Source of the DNA: Plazaster borealis | Taxonomy: Eukaryota; Echinodermata; Asteroidea; Forcipulatida; Labidiasteridae | Direction of reading: 5' to 3' | NCBI GenBank assembly: GCA_021014325.1 | Contig: CM037462.1 | Span: 12,754,501-12,818,500 of the forward strand | DNA: 64,000 nucleotides | Translations under genes and position numbers: made by a program | Part shown: in pieces, positions 50,271 to 63,029 of the stretch | How positions within the stretch are numbered: the stretch's first letter is position 1 | Layout: every line of letters starts with the position of its first letter | Notes under the pieces: generated by a model | What the model saw: only the letters and a program-made list of their open reading frames with translations | The model's database searches: none | Told to the model about the DNA's origin: nothing

Positions 50271-51609
50271 TTAATAAATGAAATCTTTTATTATTTTGAA
50301 TAACAAAGAATTCAAAAATAATCTCACCAGTACAGGAATTGAACCCGGGTTCACCACCTGCAGAATCTACATCTCTACCACCCGGCTATCTGCTTAATAT
50401 AAAATAAAGTAATTTTGTTATTAATGAATGAAATTTTGTATTATTTTGAATAAAAAAGAATTCAAAAATAATCTCACCTGTCAAGGAATTGAACCCAGGA
50501 CCACCACCTGCAGAATCTACATCTCTACCACCCGGCTATCTGCTTCACACAAAATAAAAGTAATTTTGTTATTAATATATGAAATCTTTTATTATTTTGA
50601 ATTTAAAAGAACTGAAAAATGATCTTACCTGTCCAGGAATTGAACCCTGGACCACCACCTGCAGAATCTACATCTCTACCACCCGGCTATCTGCTTCACA
50701 CAAAATAAAAGTAATTTTGTTGTTAATAAATGAAATCTATTATTATTTTGAATAAAAAAGAATTCAAAAATAATCTCACTTGTCCAGGAATTGAACCCGG
50801 GTCCACCACCTGCAGAATCTACATCTCTACCACCCGGCTATCTGCTTCACACAAAGTAAAAGGAATTTTGTTATTAAAAAGAGAAATCTATTATTATTTT
50901 GAATAAAAAAGAATTCAACAAATTTCTCACTCATCCAGGAATTGAACCCGGGTCCACCATTTGCAGAATCTCCATCTGTACCACCAGGCTATCAGCTTCA
51001 CACAAAATAAAGGTAATTTTGTTATTAATAAATGAAATCTATTATTATTTTGAATAAAAAAGAATTAAAAAATAATCTCACCTGTCCAGAAATTGAACCT
51101 GGTCCACCACCTGCAGAATCTACAACTCTACCACCCGGCTATCTGCTTCACACAAAGTAAAAGGAATTTTGTTATTAAAAAGAGAAATCTTTTATTATTT
51201 TGAATATAAAAGAATTCAACAAATTTCTCACTCATCCAGGAATTGAACCCGGGTCCACCATTTGCAGAATCTCCATCTGTACCACCCGGCTATCTGCTTC
51301 ACACAAAGTAAAGGCAATTTTGTTATTAATAAATGAAATCTTTTATTATTTTGAATAAAAAAGAACTATAAAATATTCTCACCTGTCCAGGAATTGAACC
51401 CAGGTCCAGCACCTGCAGAATCTACATCTCTACCACCCGGCTATCAGCATCACACAAAATAAAGGTAGTTTTGTTACTAATAAATAAAATCTTTTATTAT
51501 TTTGAATGCATAAGAATTCAAAAGTTATCTCACCTGTCCAGGAATTGAACCCGGGTCCACCATGTGCAAAACCTACATTTCTTCCACTGGGCTATCTGCT
51601 TCACACAAA

Positions 51610-52800
51610 ATGAAAGTATTTTTGTTATTAATAAATGAAATATTTTATTATTTTCGATAAAAAAGAATTCAAAAATAATCTCACCAGTCCAGGAATTGAA
51701 CCCGGGGTCCACCACCTGCAGAATCTATATCTCTACCACCCGGCTTTCTGCTTCACACGAAATAAAGGTAATTTTGTTATTAATAAAGGAAATTTTTTAT
51801 TATTTTGAATTAAAAAGAATTAACAAATAATCTCACCTGTCCAGGAATTGAACTGGGGTCCACCACCTGCAGAATCTACATCTCTACCACCCGGCTATCT
51901 GCTTCACACAAAATAAAAGTAATTTTGTTATTAATGAATTAAATATTTTTTTATTTTGAATAAAAAAGAATTAAAAAATAATGTCACCTGTCCAGGAATT
52001 GAACCCAGGTCCAGCACCTGCAGAATGTACATCTCTACCACCCGGCTATCTGCTTCACACGAAATAAAGGTAATTTTGTTATTAATAAATGAAATATTTT
52101 ATTATTTTCAATTTAAAAGAATTTAAAAATATTCTCACCAGTCCAGGAATTGAACCGGGGACCACCTACTGCAGAATCTACATCTCTACCACCCGGCTAT
52201 CTGCTTCACATTAAATAAAAGTAATTTTGTTATTAATAAATGAAATAGTTTATTATTTTGAATTTAAAAGAACTGAAAAATATTCTCACCTGTCCAGGAA
52301 TTGAACCCGGGTCCACCACCTGCAGAACCTACATTTCTACTACCCGGCTATCTGCTTCACACAAAATGAAAGTAATTTTGTTATTAATAAATGAAATCTT
52401 TTATTGTTTTGAATAAAAAAGAATTCAAAAATAATCTCACATGTCCAGGAACTGAACTCGGGACCACCACGTGCCGAATCTACATCTCTTCCACCCGGCT
52501 ATCTGTTTCACGCGAAATAAAGGTAATTTTGTTATTAATAAATGAAATAGTTTATTATTTTGAATAAAAACAAATTAAAAAATAATTTCACCTGTCCAGG
52601 AATTGAACCCGGGTCCACCACCTGCAGAATCTATCTCTCTACCACCCGGCTATCTGCTTCACACAAAATAAAAGTAATTTTGTTATTAATATATGAAATC
52701 TTTTATTATTTTGAATATAAAAGAATTGAAAAATAATCTCACCTGTCCAGGAATTGAACCCAGGACCACCACCTGCATAATCTACATCTCTACCACCCGG
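51610..52800 (-). repeat. eight-monomer cassette, copy 3 (partly replaced)
   Basis: Begins with ttcgataaaa, but the second monomer reads gaattaacaaataatctcacctgtccagg, in place of gaagtaacaaatattctcaactgtgcagg. The fourth carries ccagcacctgcagaatgtac with aatgtcacc, typical of another subfamily (for example 33130, 36810). Monomers five to eight are standard. This mosaic suggests gene conversion into the cassette. Confidence 0.7.
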
Positions 52801-53296
52801 CTATCTGCTTCACACAAAATAAAGGTAATTTTGTTATTAATAAATGAAATATTTTATTATGTTGAATAAAAAACAATTCAAAAATATTCTCACCTGTCCA
52901 GGAATTGAACCAGGGTCCACCACCTGCAGAATCTACATCTCTACCACCCGGCTATCTGCTTCACACAAAATAAAAGTAATTTTGTTATAAATAAATGAAA
53001 TCTTTTATTATTTTGAATTTAAAAGAATTCAAAAATAATCTCACCAGTCTACGAATTGAACCCGGGGTCCACCACCTGCAGAATCTATATTTCTACCACT
53101 GGGCTATCTGCTTCACACAAAAGGAAAGTAATTTTGTTATAAATAAATGAAATGTTTTATTATTTTGAATAACAGAGAATTCAAAAATAATCTCACCAGT
53201 ACAGGAATTGAACCCGGGTTCACCACCTGCAGAATCTACATCTCTACCACCCGGCTATCTGCTTAATATAAAATAAAGTAATTTTGTTATTAATAA

Positions 53297-53920
53297 ATGA
53301 AATCTTTTATTATTTTTAATTTAAAAGAATTTAAAAATATTCTCACCTGTCCAGGAATTGAACCGGCGTACACCTACTGCAGAATCTACATCTCTACCAC
53401 CCGGCTATCTGCTTCACACAAAATAAAAGTAATTTTGTTATTAATAAATGAAATAGTTTATTATTTTGAATTTAAAAGAACTGAAAAATATTCTCACCTG
53501 TCCAGGATTTGAACCCGGGTCCACCACCTGCAGAACCTACATTTCTACTACCCGGCTATCTGCTTCACACAAAATGAAAGTAATTTTGTTATTAATAAAT
53601 GAAATCTTTTATTGTTTTGAATAAAAAAGAATTCAAAAATAATCTCACTTGTCCAGGAACTGAACTCGGGACCACCACGTGCCGAATCTACATCTCTACC
53701 ACCCGGCTCTCTGTTTCACGCGAAATAAAGGTAATTTTGTTATTAATAAATGAAATAGTTTATTATTTTGAATAACAACAAATTTAAAAATAATCTCACC
53801 TGTCCAGGAATTGAACCCTGGTCGACCACCTGCAGAATCTATCTCTCTACCACCCGGCTATCTGCTTCACACAAAATAAAGGTAATTTTGTTATTAATAT
53901 ATGAAATCTTTTATTATTTT
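53297..53920 (-). repeat. partial cassette (monomers five to eight)
   Basis: Carries cctactgcag, gcagaacctacatttctac, gaactgaactcggg with cgtgccgaatc, and ggtcgaccacctgcag in cassette order, without the first four monomers. It shares gaactgaactcggg with copy 3 at about 52450, so it probably derives from that copy. Confidence 0.7.
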
Positions 53921-55209
53921 GAATATAAAAGAATTGAAAAATAATCTCACCTGTCCAGGAATTGAACCCAGGACCACCACCTGCATAATCTACATCTCTA
54001 CCACCCGGCTATCTGCTTCACACAAAATAAAGGTAATTTTGTTATTAATAAATGAAATATTTTATTATGTTGAATAAAAAAGAATTCAAAAATAATCTCA
54101 CCTGTCCAGGAATTGAACCCTGGTCCACCACCTGCAGAATCTACATCTCTACCACCCGGCTATCTGCTTCACACAAAATAAAAGTAATTTTGTTATTAAT
54201 ATATGAAATCTTTTATTATTTTGAATTTAAAAGAACTGAAAAATATTCTCACCTGTCCAGGAATTGAACCAGGGTCCACCACCTGCAGAATCTACATTTC
54301 TACCACTGGGCTATCTGCTTCACACAAAAGGAAAGTAATTTTGTTATAAATAAATGAAATGTTTTATTATTTTGAATAACAGAGAATTCAAAAATAATCT
54401 CACCAGTACAGGAATTGAACCCGGGTTCACCACCTGCAGAATCTACATCTCTACCACCCGGCTATCTGCTTAATATAAAATAAAGTAATTTTGTTATTAA
54501 TGAATGAAATTTTGTATTATTTTGAATAACAAAGAATTCAGAAATAATCTCACCTGTCAAGGAATTGAACCCAGGACCACCACCTGCAGAATCTACATCT
54601 CTACCACCCGGCTATCTGCTTCACATTAAATAAAAGTAATTTTGTTATTAATAAATGAAATCTTTTATTATTTTGAATATAAAAGAATTTAAAAATGATC
54701 TTACCTGTCCAGGAATTGAACCCGGGACCACCACCTGCAGAATCTACATCTCTACCACCCGGCTATCTGCTTCACACGAAATAAAGGGAATTTTGTTATT
54801 AAAAAATGAAATCTATTATTATTTTGAATATAAAAGAATTCAACAAATTTCTCACTCATCCAGGAATTGAACCCGGGTCCACCATTTGCAGAATCTCCAT
54901 CTGTACCAACAGGCTATCAGCTTCACACAAAATAAAGGCAATTTTGTTATTAATAAAGGAAATCTTTTGATATTTTTAGTTTAAAAAAATTTAAAAAAAT
55001 TCTCACCCATCCAGGAATTGAACCCGGGTCCACCACCTGCAGAATCTCCATCTCTACAACCCGGCTATCTGCTTCACACAAAGTAAAGGCAATTTTGTTA
55101 TTAATAAATGAAATCTTTTATTATTTTGAATAAAAAAGAACTATAAAATATTTTCACCTGTCCAGGAATTGAACCCGGGTCCACGACGTGCAGAATCTAC
55201 ATTTCTTCC

Positions 55210-56330
55210 ACTGGGCTATCTGCTTCACACAAAATGAAAGTAATTTTGTTATTAATAAATGAAATATTTTATTATTTTCGATAAAAAAGAATCCAAAAAT
55301 AATCTCACCAGTCCAGGAATTGAACCCGGGTCCACCACCTGCAGAATCTACATCTCTACCACCCGGCTTTCTGCTTCACATTAAATAAAGGTAATTTTGT
55401 TATTAATATAGGAAATCTTTTATTATTTTTAATTTAAAAGAAGTAACAAATATTCTCAACTGTGCAGGAATTGAACCGGGGTCCACCACCTGCAGAATCT
55501 ACATCTCTACCAGCCGGCTATCTGCTTCACACAAAATAAAAGTAATTTTGTTATTAATGAATTAAATCTGTTTTTATTTTGAATAAAAAAGAATTCAAAA
55601 ATATTCTCACCTGTCCAGGAATTGAACCCAGGTCCATCACCTGCAGAATCTACATCTCTACCACCCGGCTATCTGCTTCACACGAAATAAAGGTAATTTT
55701 GTTATTAATAAATGAAATCTTTTATTATTTTTAATTTAAAAGAATTTAAAAATATTCTCACCAGTCCAGGAATTGAACCGGGGACCACCTACTGCAGAAT
55801 CTACATCTCTACCACCCGGCTATATGCTTCACATTAAATAAAAGTAATTTTGTTATTAATAAATGAAATCTTTTATTATTTTGAATTTAAAAGAACTGAA
55901 AATATTCTCACCTGTCCAGGAATTGAACCCGGGTCCACCACCTGCAGAACCTACATTTCTACTACCCGGCTATCTGCTTCACACAAAATGAAAGTAATTT
56001 TGTTATTAATAAATGAAATCTTTTATTGTTTTGAATAAAAAAGAATTTAAAAATAATCACACATGTCCAGGAACTGAACCCGGGACCACCACGTGCCGAA
56101 TCTACATCTCTACCACCCGGCTATCTGTTTCACGCGAAATAAAGGTAATTTTGTTATTAATAAATGAAATCTTTTATTATTTTGAATAAAAACAAATTAA
56201 AAAATAATCTCACCTGTCCAGGAATTGAACCCTAGTCGACCACCTGCAGAATCTACCTCTCTACCACCCGGCTATCTGCTTCACACAAAATAAAAGTAAT
56301 TTTGTTATTAATATATGAAATCTTTTATTA
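55210..56330 (-). repeat. eight-monomer cassette, copy 4
   Basis: Complete marker order: ttcgataaaa (55277), gaagtaacaa (55438), gaattaaatctg (55558), ccatcacctgcag (55635), ccacctactgcag (55784), gcagaacctac (55943), cgtgccgaatc (56092), ggtcgaccacc-type (56233). Confidence 0.8.
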
Positions 56331-58679
56331 TTTTGAATTTAAAAGAACTGAAAAATATTCTCACCAGTCCAGGAATTGAACCCAGGTCCACCACCTGCAG
56401 AATCTACATCTCTACCACCCGGCTATCTGCTTCACACGAAATAATTTGTTATTAATAAATGAAATCTTTTATTATTTTGAATAAAAAAAATTCAAAAATA
56501 ATCTCACCTGTCCAGGAATTGAACCCTGGTCGACCACCTGCAGAATCTACCTCTCTACCACCCGGCTATCTGCTTCACACAAAATAAAAGTAATTTTGTT
56601 ATTAATATATGAAATCTTTTATTATTTTGAATTTAAAAGAACTGAAAAATATCCTCACCAGTCCAGGAATTGAACCCAGGTCCACCACCTGCAGAATCTA
56701 CATTTCTACCAATGGGCTATCTGCTTCACACAAAATGAAAGTAATTGTGTTATAAGTAAATGAAATATTTTATTATTTTGAATAAAAAAGAATTCAAAAA
56801 TAGTCTCACCAGTACAGGAATTGATCCCGGGTTCACCACCTGCAGAATCTACATCTCTACCACCCGGCTATCTGCTTCACACAAAATAAAAGTAATTTTG
56901 TTATTATATATGAAATCTTTTATTATGTTGAACATACAATAATTCAAAAAAATTCTCACCTGTCCAGGAATTGAACTTGGGACCACCACCTGCAGAATCT
57001 ACTTCTCTACCACCCGGCTATCTGCTTCACACGAAATAAAGGTAATTTTGTTATTAATAAATGAAATATTTTATTATTTTGAATAAAAAAGAATTCAAAA
57101 ATAATCTCACCAGTCCAGGAATTGATCCCTGGTCCACCACCTGCAGAATCTCCATCTCTACCACCCGGCTATCAGTTTCACACAAAATAAAAGTAATTTT
57201 GTTATTAATAAATGAAATCTTTTTATTATTTTTAATTGAAAAGAATTTAAAAATATTCTCACCAGTCCAGGGATTGAACCGGGGTCCACCTACTGCAGAA
57301 TCTACATCTCTACCACCCGGCAATCTGCCTTACATTAAATAAGAGTAATTTTGTTATTAATAAATGAAATCTTTTATTATTTTGAATATAAAAGAATTCA
57401 AAAATAATCTCACCAGTACAGGAATTGAACCCGGGTTCACCACCTGCAGAATCTACATCTCTACCACCCGGCTATCTGCTTAATATAAAATAAAGTAATT
57501 TTGTTATTAATGAATGAAATTTTGTATTATTTTGAATAAAAAAGAATTCAAAAATAATCTCACCAGTCAAGGAATTGAACCCAGGACCACCACCTGCAGA
57601 ATCTACATCTCTACCACCCGGCTATCTGTTTCACACAAAATAAAAGTAATTTTGTCATTAATATATGAAATCTTTTATTATTTTGAAATTAAAAGAACTG
57701 AAAAATATTCTCACCTGTCCAGGAATTGAACCCTGGTCCACCACCTGCAGAATCTACATCTCTACCACCCGGCTATCTGCTTCACACAAAATAAAAGTAA
57801 TTTTGTTATTAATAAATGAAATCTATTATTATTTTGAATAAAAAAGAATTCAAAAATAATCTCACCTGTCCAGAAATTGAACCCGGGGTCCACCACCTGC
57901 AGAATCTACATCTCTACCACCCGGCTATCTGCTTCACACAAAGTAAAAGGAATTTTGTTATTAAAAAGAGAAATTTTTTATTATTTTGAATATAAAAGAA
58001 TTCAACAAATTTCTCACTCATCCAGGAATTGAACCCGGGTCCACCACCTGCAGAATCTCCATCTGTACCACCAGGCTATCAGCTTCACACAAAATAAAGG
58101 TAATTTTGTTATTAATAAATGAAATCTATTATTATTTTGAATAAAAAAGAATTCAAAAATAATCTCACCTGTCCAGAAATTGAACCCGGGGTCCACCACC
58201 TGCAGAATCTACATCTCTACCACCCGGCTATCTGCTTCACACAAAGTAAAAGGAATTTTGTTATTAAAAAGAGAAATCTTTTATTATTTTGAATATAAAA
58301 GAATTCAACAAATTTCTCACTCATCCAGGAATTGAACCCGGGTCCACCATTTGCAGAATCTCCATCTGTACCACCCGGCTATCTGCTTCACACAAAGTAA
58401 AGGCAATTTTGTTATTAATAAATGAAATCTTTTATTATTTTGAATAAAAAAGAACTATAAAATATTCTCACCTGTCCAGGAATTGAACCCAGGTCCAGCA
58501 CCTGCAGAATCTACATCTCTACCACCCGGCTATCAGCATCACACAAAATAAAGGTAGTTTTGTTATTAATAAATAAAATCTTTTATTATTTTGAATGCAT
58601 AAGAATTCAAAAGTTATCTCACCTGTCCAGGAATTGAACCCGGGTCCACCATGTGCAGAATCTACATTTCTTCCACTGG

Positions 58680-59790
58680 GCTATCTGCTTCACACAAAAT
58701 GAAAGTAATTTTGTTATTAATAAATGAAATATTTTATTATTTTCGATAAAAAAGAATTCAAAAATAACCTCACCAGTCCAGGAATTGAACCCGGGTCCAC
58801 CACCTGCAGAATCTATATCTCTACCACCCGGCTTTCTGCTTCACACGAAATAAAGGTAATTTTGTTATTAATAAAGGAAATCTTTTATTATTTTTAATTT
58901 AAAAGAAGTAACAAATATTCTCAACTGTGCAGGAATTGAACTGGGGTCCACCACCTGCAGAATCTACATCTCTACCAGCCGGCTATCTGCTTCACACAAA
59001 ATAAAAGTAATTTTGTTATTAATGAATTAAATCTGTTTTTATTTTGAATAAAAAAGAATTCAAAAATATCCTCACCTGTCCAGGAACTGAACCCGGGTCC
59101 ATCACCTGCAGAATCTACATCTCTACCACCCGGCTATCTGCTTCACACGAAATAAAGGTAATTTTGTTATTAATAAATGAAATAGTTTATTATTTTTAAT
59201 TTAAAAGAATTTAAAAATATTCTCACCAGCCCAGGAATTGAACAGGGGACCACCTACTGCAGAATCTACATCTCTACCACCCGGCTATCTGCTTCACATT
59301 AAATAAAGGTAATTTTGTTATTAATAAATGAAATCTTTTATTATTTTGAATTTAAAAGAAGTGAAAAATATTCTCACCTGTCCAGGAATTGAACCCGGGT
59401 CCACCAGCTGCAGAACCTACATTTCTACTACCCGGCTATCTGCTTCACACAAAATGAAAGTAATTTTGTTATTAATAAATGAAATCTTTTATTGTTTTGA
59501 ATAAAAAAGAATTCAAAAATAATCTCACCTGTCCAGGAACTGAACCCGGGACCACCACGTGCCGAATGTACATCTCTACCACCCGGCTATCTGTTTCACG
59601 CGAAATAAAGGTAATTTTGTTATTAACAAATGAAATCTTTTATTATTTTGAATAAAAACAAATTAAAAAATAATCCCACCTGTCCAGGAATTGAACTCTG
59701 GTCGACCACCTGCAGAATCTACCTCTATACCACCCGGCTATCTGCTTCACACAAAATAAAAGTAATTTTGTTATTAATATATAATATCTT
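58680..59790 (-). repeat. eight-monomer cassette, copy 5
   Basis: Complete marker order with private changes such as gaacaggggacc (59241), accagctgcagaacc (59404) and ccgaatgtac (59560). Confidence 0.8.
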
Positions 59791-60559
59791 TTATTATTTT
59801 GAATTTAAAAGAACTGAAAAATATTCTCACCAGTCCAGAAATTGAACCCAGGTCCACCACCTGCAGAATCTACACTTCTACCAATGGGCTATCTGCTTCA
59901 CACAAAATGAAAGTAATTTTGTTATAAGTAAATGAAATATTTTATTATTTTGAATAAAAAAGAATTCAAAAATAGTCTCACCAGTACAGGAATTGATCTC
60001 GGGTTCACCACCTGCAGATTCTACATCTCTACCACCCGGCAATCTGCTTAATACAAAATAAAGTAATTTTGTTATTAATAAATGAAATCTTTTATTATTT
60101 TGAATAAAAAAGAATTCAAAAATAATCTCACCTGTTAAGCAATTGAACCCAGGACCACCAGCTGCAGAATCTACAACTCTACCACCCGGCTATCTGTTTC
60201 ACACAAAATAAAAGTAATTTTGTTATTAATAAATGAAATCTTTTATTATTTTTAATTTAAAAGAATTTAAAAATATTCTCACCAGTCCAGGAATTGAACC
60301 CGGGTTCACCACCTGCAGAATCTACATCTCTACCACCCGGCTATCTGCTTAATATTAATTCAAAGTAATTTTGTTATTAATAAATGAAATCTTTTATTAT
60401 TTTGAATATAAAAGAATTGAAAAATAATCTCACCTGTCCAGGAATTGAACCCGGGACCACCACCTGCAGAATCTACATCTCTACCACCCGGCTATCTGCT
60501 TCACACGAAATAAAGGTAATTTTGTTATTTATAAATGAAATATTTTATTATTTTGAATA

Positions 60560-60965
60560 AAAAGAACTGAAAAATATTCTCACCTGTCCAGGATTTGAAC
60601 CCTGGTCCACCACCTGCAGAACCTACATCTCTACCACCCGGCTATCTGCTTCACACGAACTAAAGGTAATTTTGTTATTAATAAATGAAATATTTTATTA
60701 TTTTGAATAAAAAAGAATTCAAAAATAATCTCACTTGTCCAGAAATTGAACCCGGGACCACCACCTGCAGAACCTACATTTCTACTACCCGGCTATCTGC
60801 TTCACACAAAATAAAAGTAATTTTGTTATTAATAAATGAAATCTTTTATTGTTTTGAATAAAAAAGAATTTAAAAATAATCTCACATGTCCAGGAACTGA
60901 ACCCGGGACCACCACGTGCCGAATCTACATCTCTACCACCCGGCTATCTGTTTCACGCGAAATAA
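60560..60965 (-). repeat. partial cassette (monomers six and seven)
   Basis: gcagaacctac occurs at about 60618 and 60769, and gaactgaacccggg with cgtgccgaatc at 60894-60925, followed by the cacgcgaaa linker. The next monomer (60970-61100) is different and has lost the cctgtcc flank (ctcaataataaggaattg). Confidence 0.65.
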
Positions 60966-61374
60966 AAGTAATTTTGTTATTAATAAATTAAATCTTAATA
61001 TTATTTTGAATATAAAAGAATTCAAAAATAATCTCAATAATAAGGAATTGAACCCAGGTCCAGCACCTGCAGAATCTACATCTCTACCACACGGCTATCT
61101 GCTTCACACAAAATAAAAGGAATTTTGTTATTAATAATTAAAATCTTTTATTATTTTGAATATAAAAGAACTGAAAAATATTCTCACCTGTCCAGGAATT
61201 GAACCAGGGTCCACCACCTGCAGAATCTACATTTCTACCACTGGGCTATCTGCTTCACACAAAAGGAAAGTAATTTTGTTATAAATAAATGAAATGTTTT
61301 ATTATTTTGAATAACAGAGAATTCAAAATAATCTCACCAGTACAGGAATTGAACCCGGGTTCACCACCTGCAGA

Positions 61375-61970
61375 ATCTACATCTCAATTTTGTTATTAAT
61401 GAATGAAATTTTGTATTATTTTGAATAACAAAGAATTAAATAATCTCACCTGTCCAGGAATTGAACCCAGGACCACCACCTGCAGAATCTACATCTCTAC
61501 CACCCGGCTATCTGCTTCACATTAAATAAAAGTAATTTTGTTATTAATAAATTAAATCTTTTATTATTTTGAATATAAAAAGAATTTAAATGATCTTACC
61601 TGTCAGGAATTGAACCCGGGACCACCACCTGCAGAATCTACATCTCTACCACCCGGCTATCTGCTTCACTCGAAATAAAGTCCAGGAATTGAACCCTGGT
61701 CCACTGCACAGAATCTCTATCTCTGCCACCCGGCTATCTGCTTCACAGAAATAAGGAATTTTGTTATTAAAAATGAAATCTTTTATTATTTTCGATCAGG
61801 AATTGAACCGGGTCCACCATTTGCAGAATCTCCATCTGTACCAACAGGAAATCAGCGTCACACAAAATAAAGGCAATTTTGTTATTAATAAAGGAAATCT
61901 TTTGATATTGTTAGTTTAAAAAAATATAAAAATATTCTCAACCATCCAGGAAGGTCCACCACCTGCAGAA
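61375..61970 (-). repeat. indel-rich, truncated monomers
   Basis: Junctions include catctcaattttgttatt (61385, A-box region lost), cgaaataaagtccaggaattg (61680/61681, linker lost) and ttttcgatcaggaattgaaccgggtcc (61797, linker lost). There are also small gaps such as cacagaaataagg and catccaggaaggtccacc (B box lost, 61950). Clean counterparts lie at 54840-55050 and 62660-62900. Confidence 0.7.
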
Positions 61971-63029
61971 TCTCCATCTCTACAACCCGGCTATCTGCTT
62001 CACACAAAGTAAAGGCAATTTTGTTATTAATAAATGAAATCTTTTATTATTTTGAATTTAAAAGAACTGAAAATTATTCTCACCTGTCCAGGAATTGAAC
62101 CCGGGTCCACCACCTGCAGAATCTACATTTCTACCACTGGGCTATGTGCTTCACACAAAAGGAAAGTAATTTTGTTATAAATAAATGAAATGTTTTATTA
62201 TTTTGAATAACAGAGAATTCAAAAATAATCTCACCAGTACAGGAATTGAACCCGGGTTCACCACCTGCAGAATCTACATCTCTACCACCCGGCTATCTGC
62301 TTAATATAAAATAAAGTAATTTTGTTATTAATGAATGAAATTTTGTATTATTTTATATAAAAGAATTTAAAAATGATCTTACCTGTCCAGGAATTGAACC
62401 CGGGACCACCACCTGCAGAATCTACATCTCTACCACCCGGCTATCTGCTTCACTCGAAATAAAGGTAATTTTGTTATTAATAAAGGAAATAGTTTATTAT
62501 TTTGAATAAAAAAGAATTCAAAAATAATCTCACTTGTCCAGGAATTGAACCCTGGTCCACCACCTGCAGAATCTACATCTCTACCACCCGGCTATCTGCT
62601 TCACACGAAATAAAGGGAATTTTGTTATTAAAAAATGAAATCTTTTATTATTTTCGATAAAAAAGAATTCAACAAATTTCTCACTCATCCAGGAATTGAA
62701 CCCGGGTCCACCATTTGCAGAATCTCCATCTGTACCAACAGGCTATCAGCTTCACACAAAATAAAGGCAATTTTGTTATTAATAAAGGAAATCTTTTGAT
62801 ATTTTTAGTTTAAAAAAATTTAAAAAAATTCTCACCCATCCAGGAATTAAACCCGGGTCCACCACCTGCAGAATCTCCATCTCTACAACCCGGCTATCTG
62901 CTTCACACAAAGTAAAGGCAATTTTGTTATTAATAAATGAAATCTTTTATTATTTTGAATAAAAAAGAACTATAAAATATTGTCACCTGTCCAGGAATTG
63001 AACCCGGGTCCACGACGTGAATCTACATT

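Larger units (their letters stand above)
48240..55210 (-). repeat. super-unit of about 7.0 kb
   Basis: Runs from one cassette (48240) to a corresponding one at 55210. The marker gaagtaacaaatattctc with aactgtgcagg is at 48471 and 55438 (6967 bp apart). The stretch 50270-51800 matches 57355-58890 at offsets of 7086-7089 bp, so the order of variant monomers is preserved over several kb. A second cassette copy starts inside, at 51610. The preceding interval from 40844 to 48471 (7627 bp) shares only its first about 1.2 kb clearly. Confidence 0.75.
55210..63020 (-). repeat. super-unit of about 7.8 kb
   Basis: Runs from the cassette at 55210 to the one at 63030. The marker gaagtaacaaatattctc is at 55438 and 58903, with a shortened form near 63256. 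It is longer than the 48240-55210 unit by several monomers. Segments 54655-55200 and 61555-61960/62620-63020 correspond at its end. Confidence 0.75.

Noticed and set aside
60916..61116. Frame with a different-looking peptide start (NLHLYHPAIC)
   Set aside because: It is the same repeat read in another frame; the same peptide occurs at 9127-9321 and 63060-63254.
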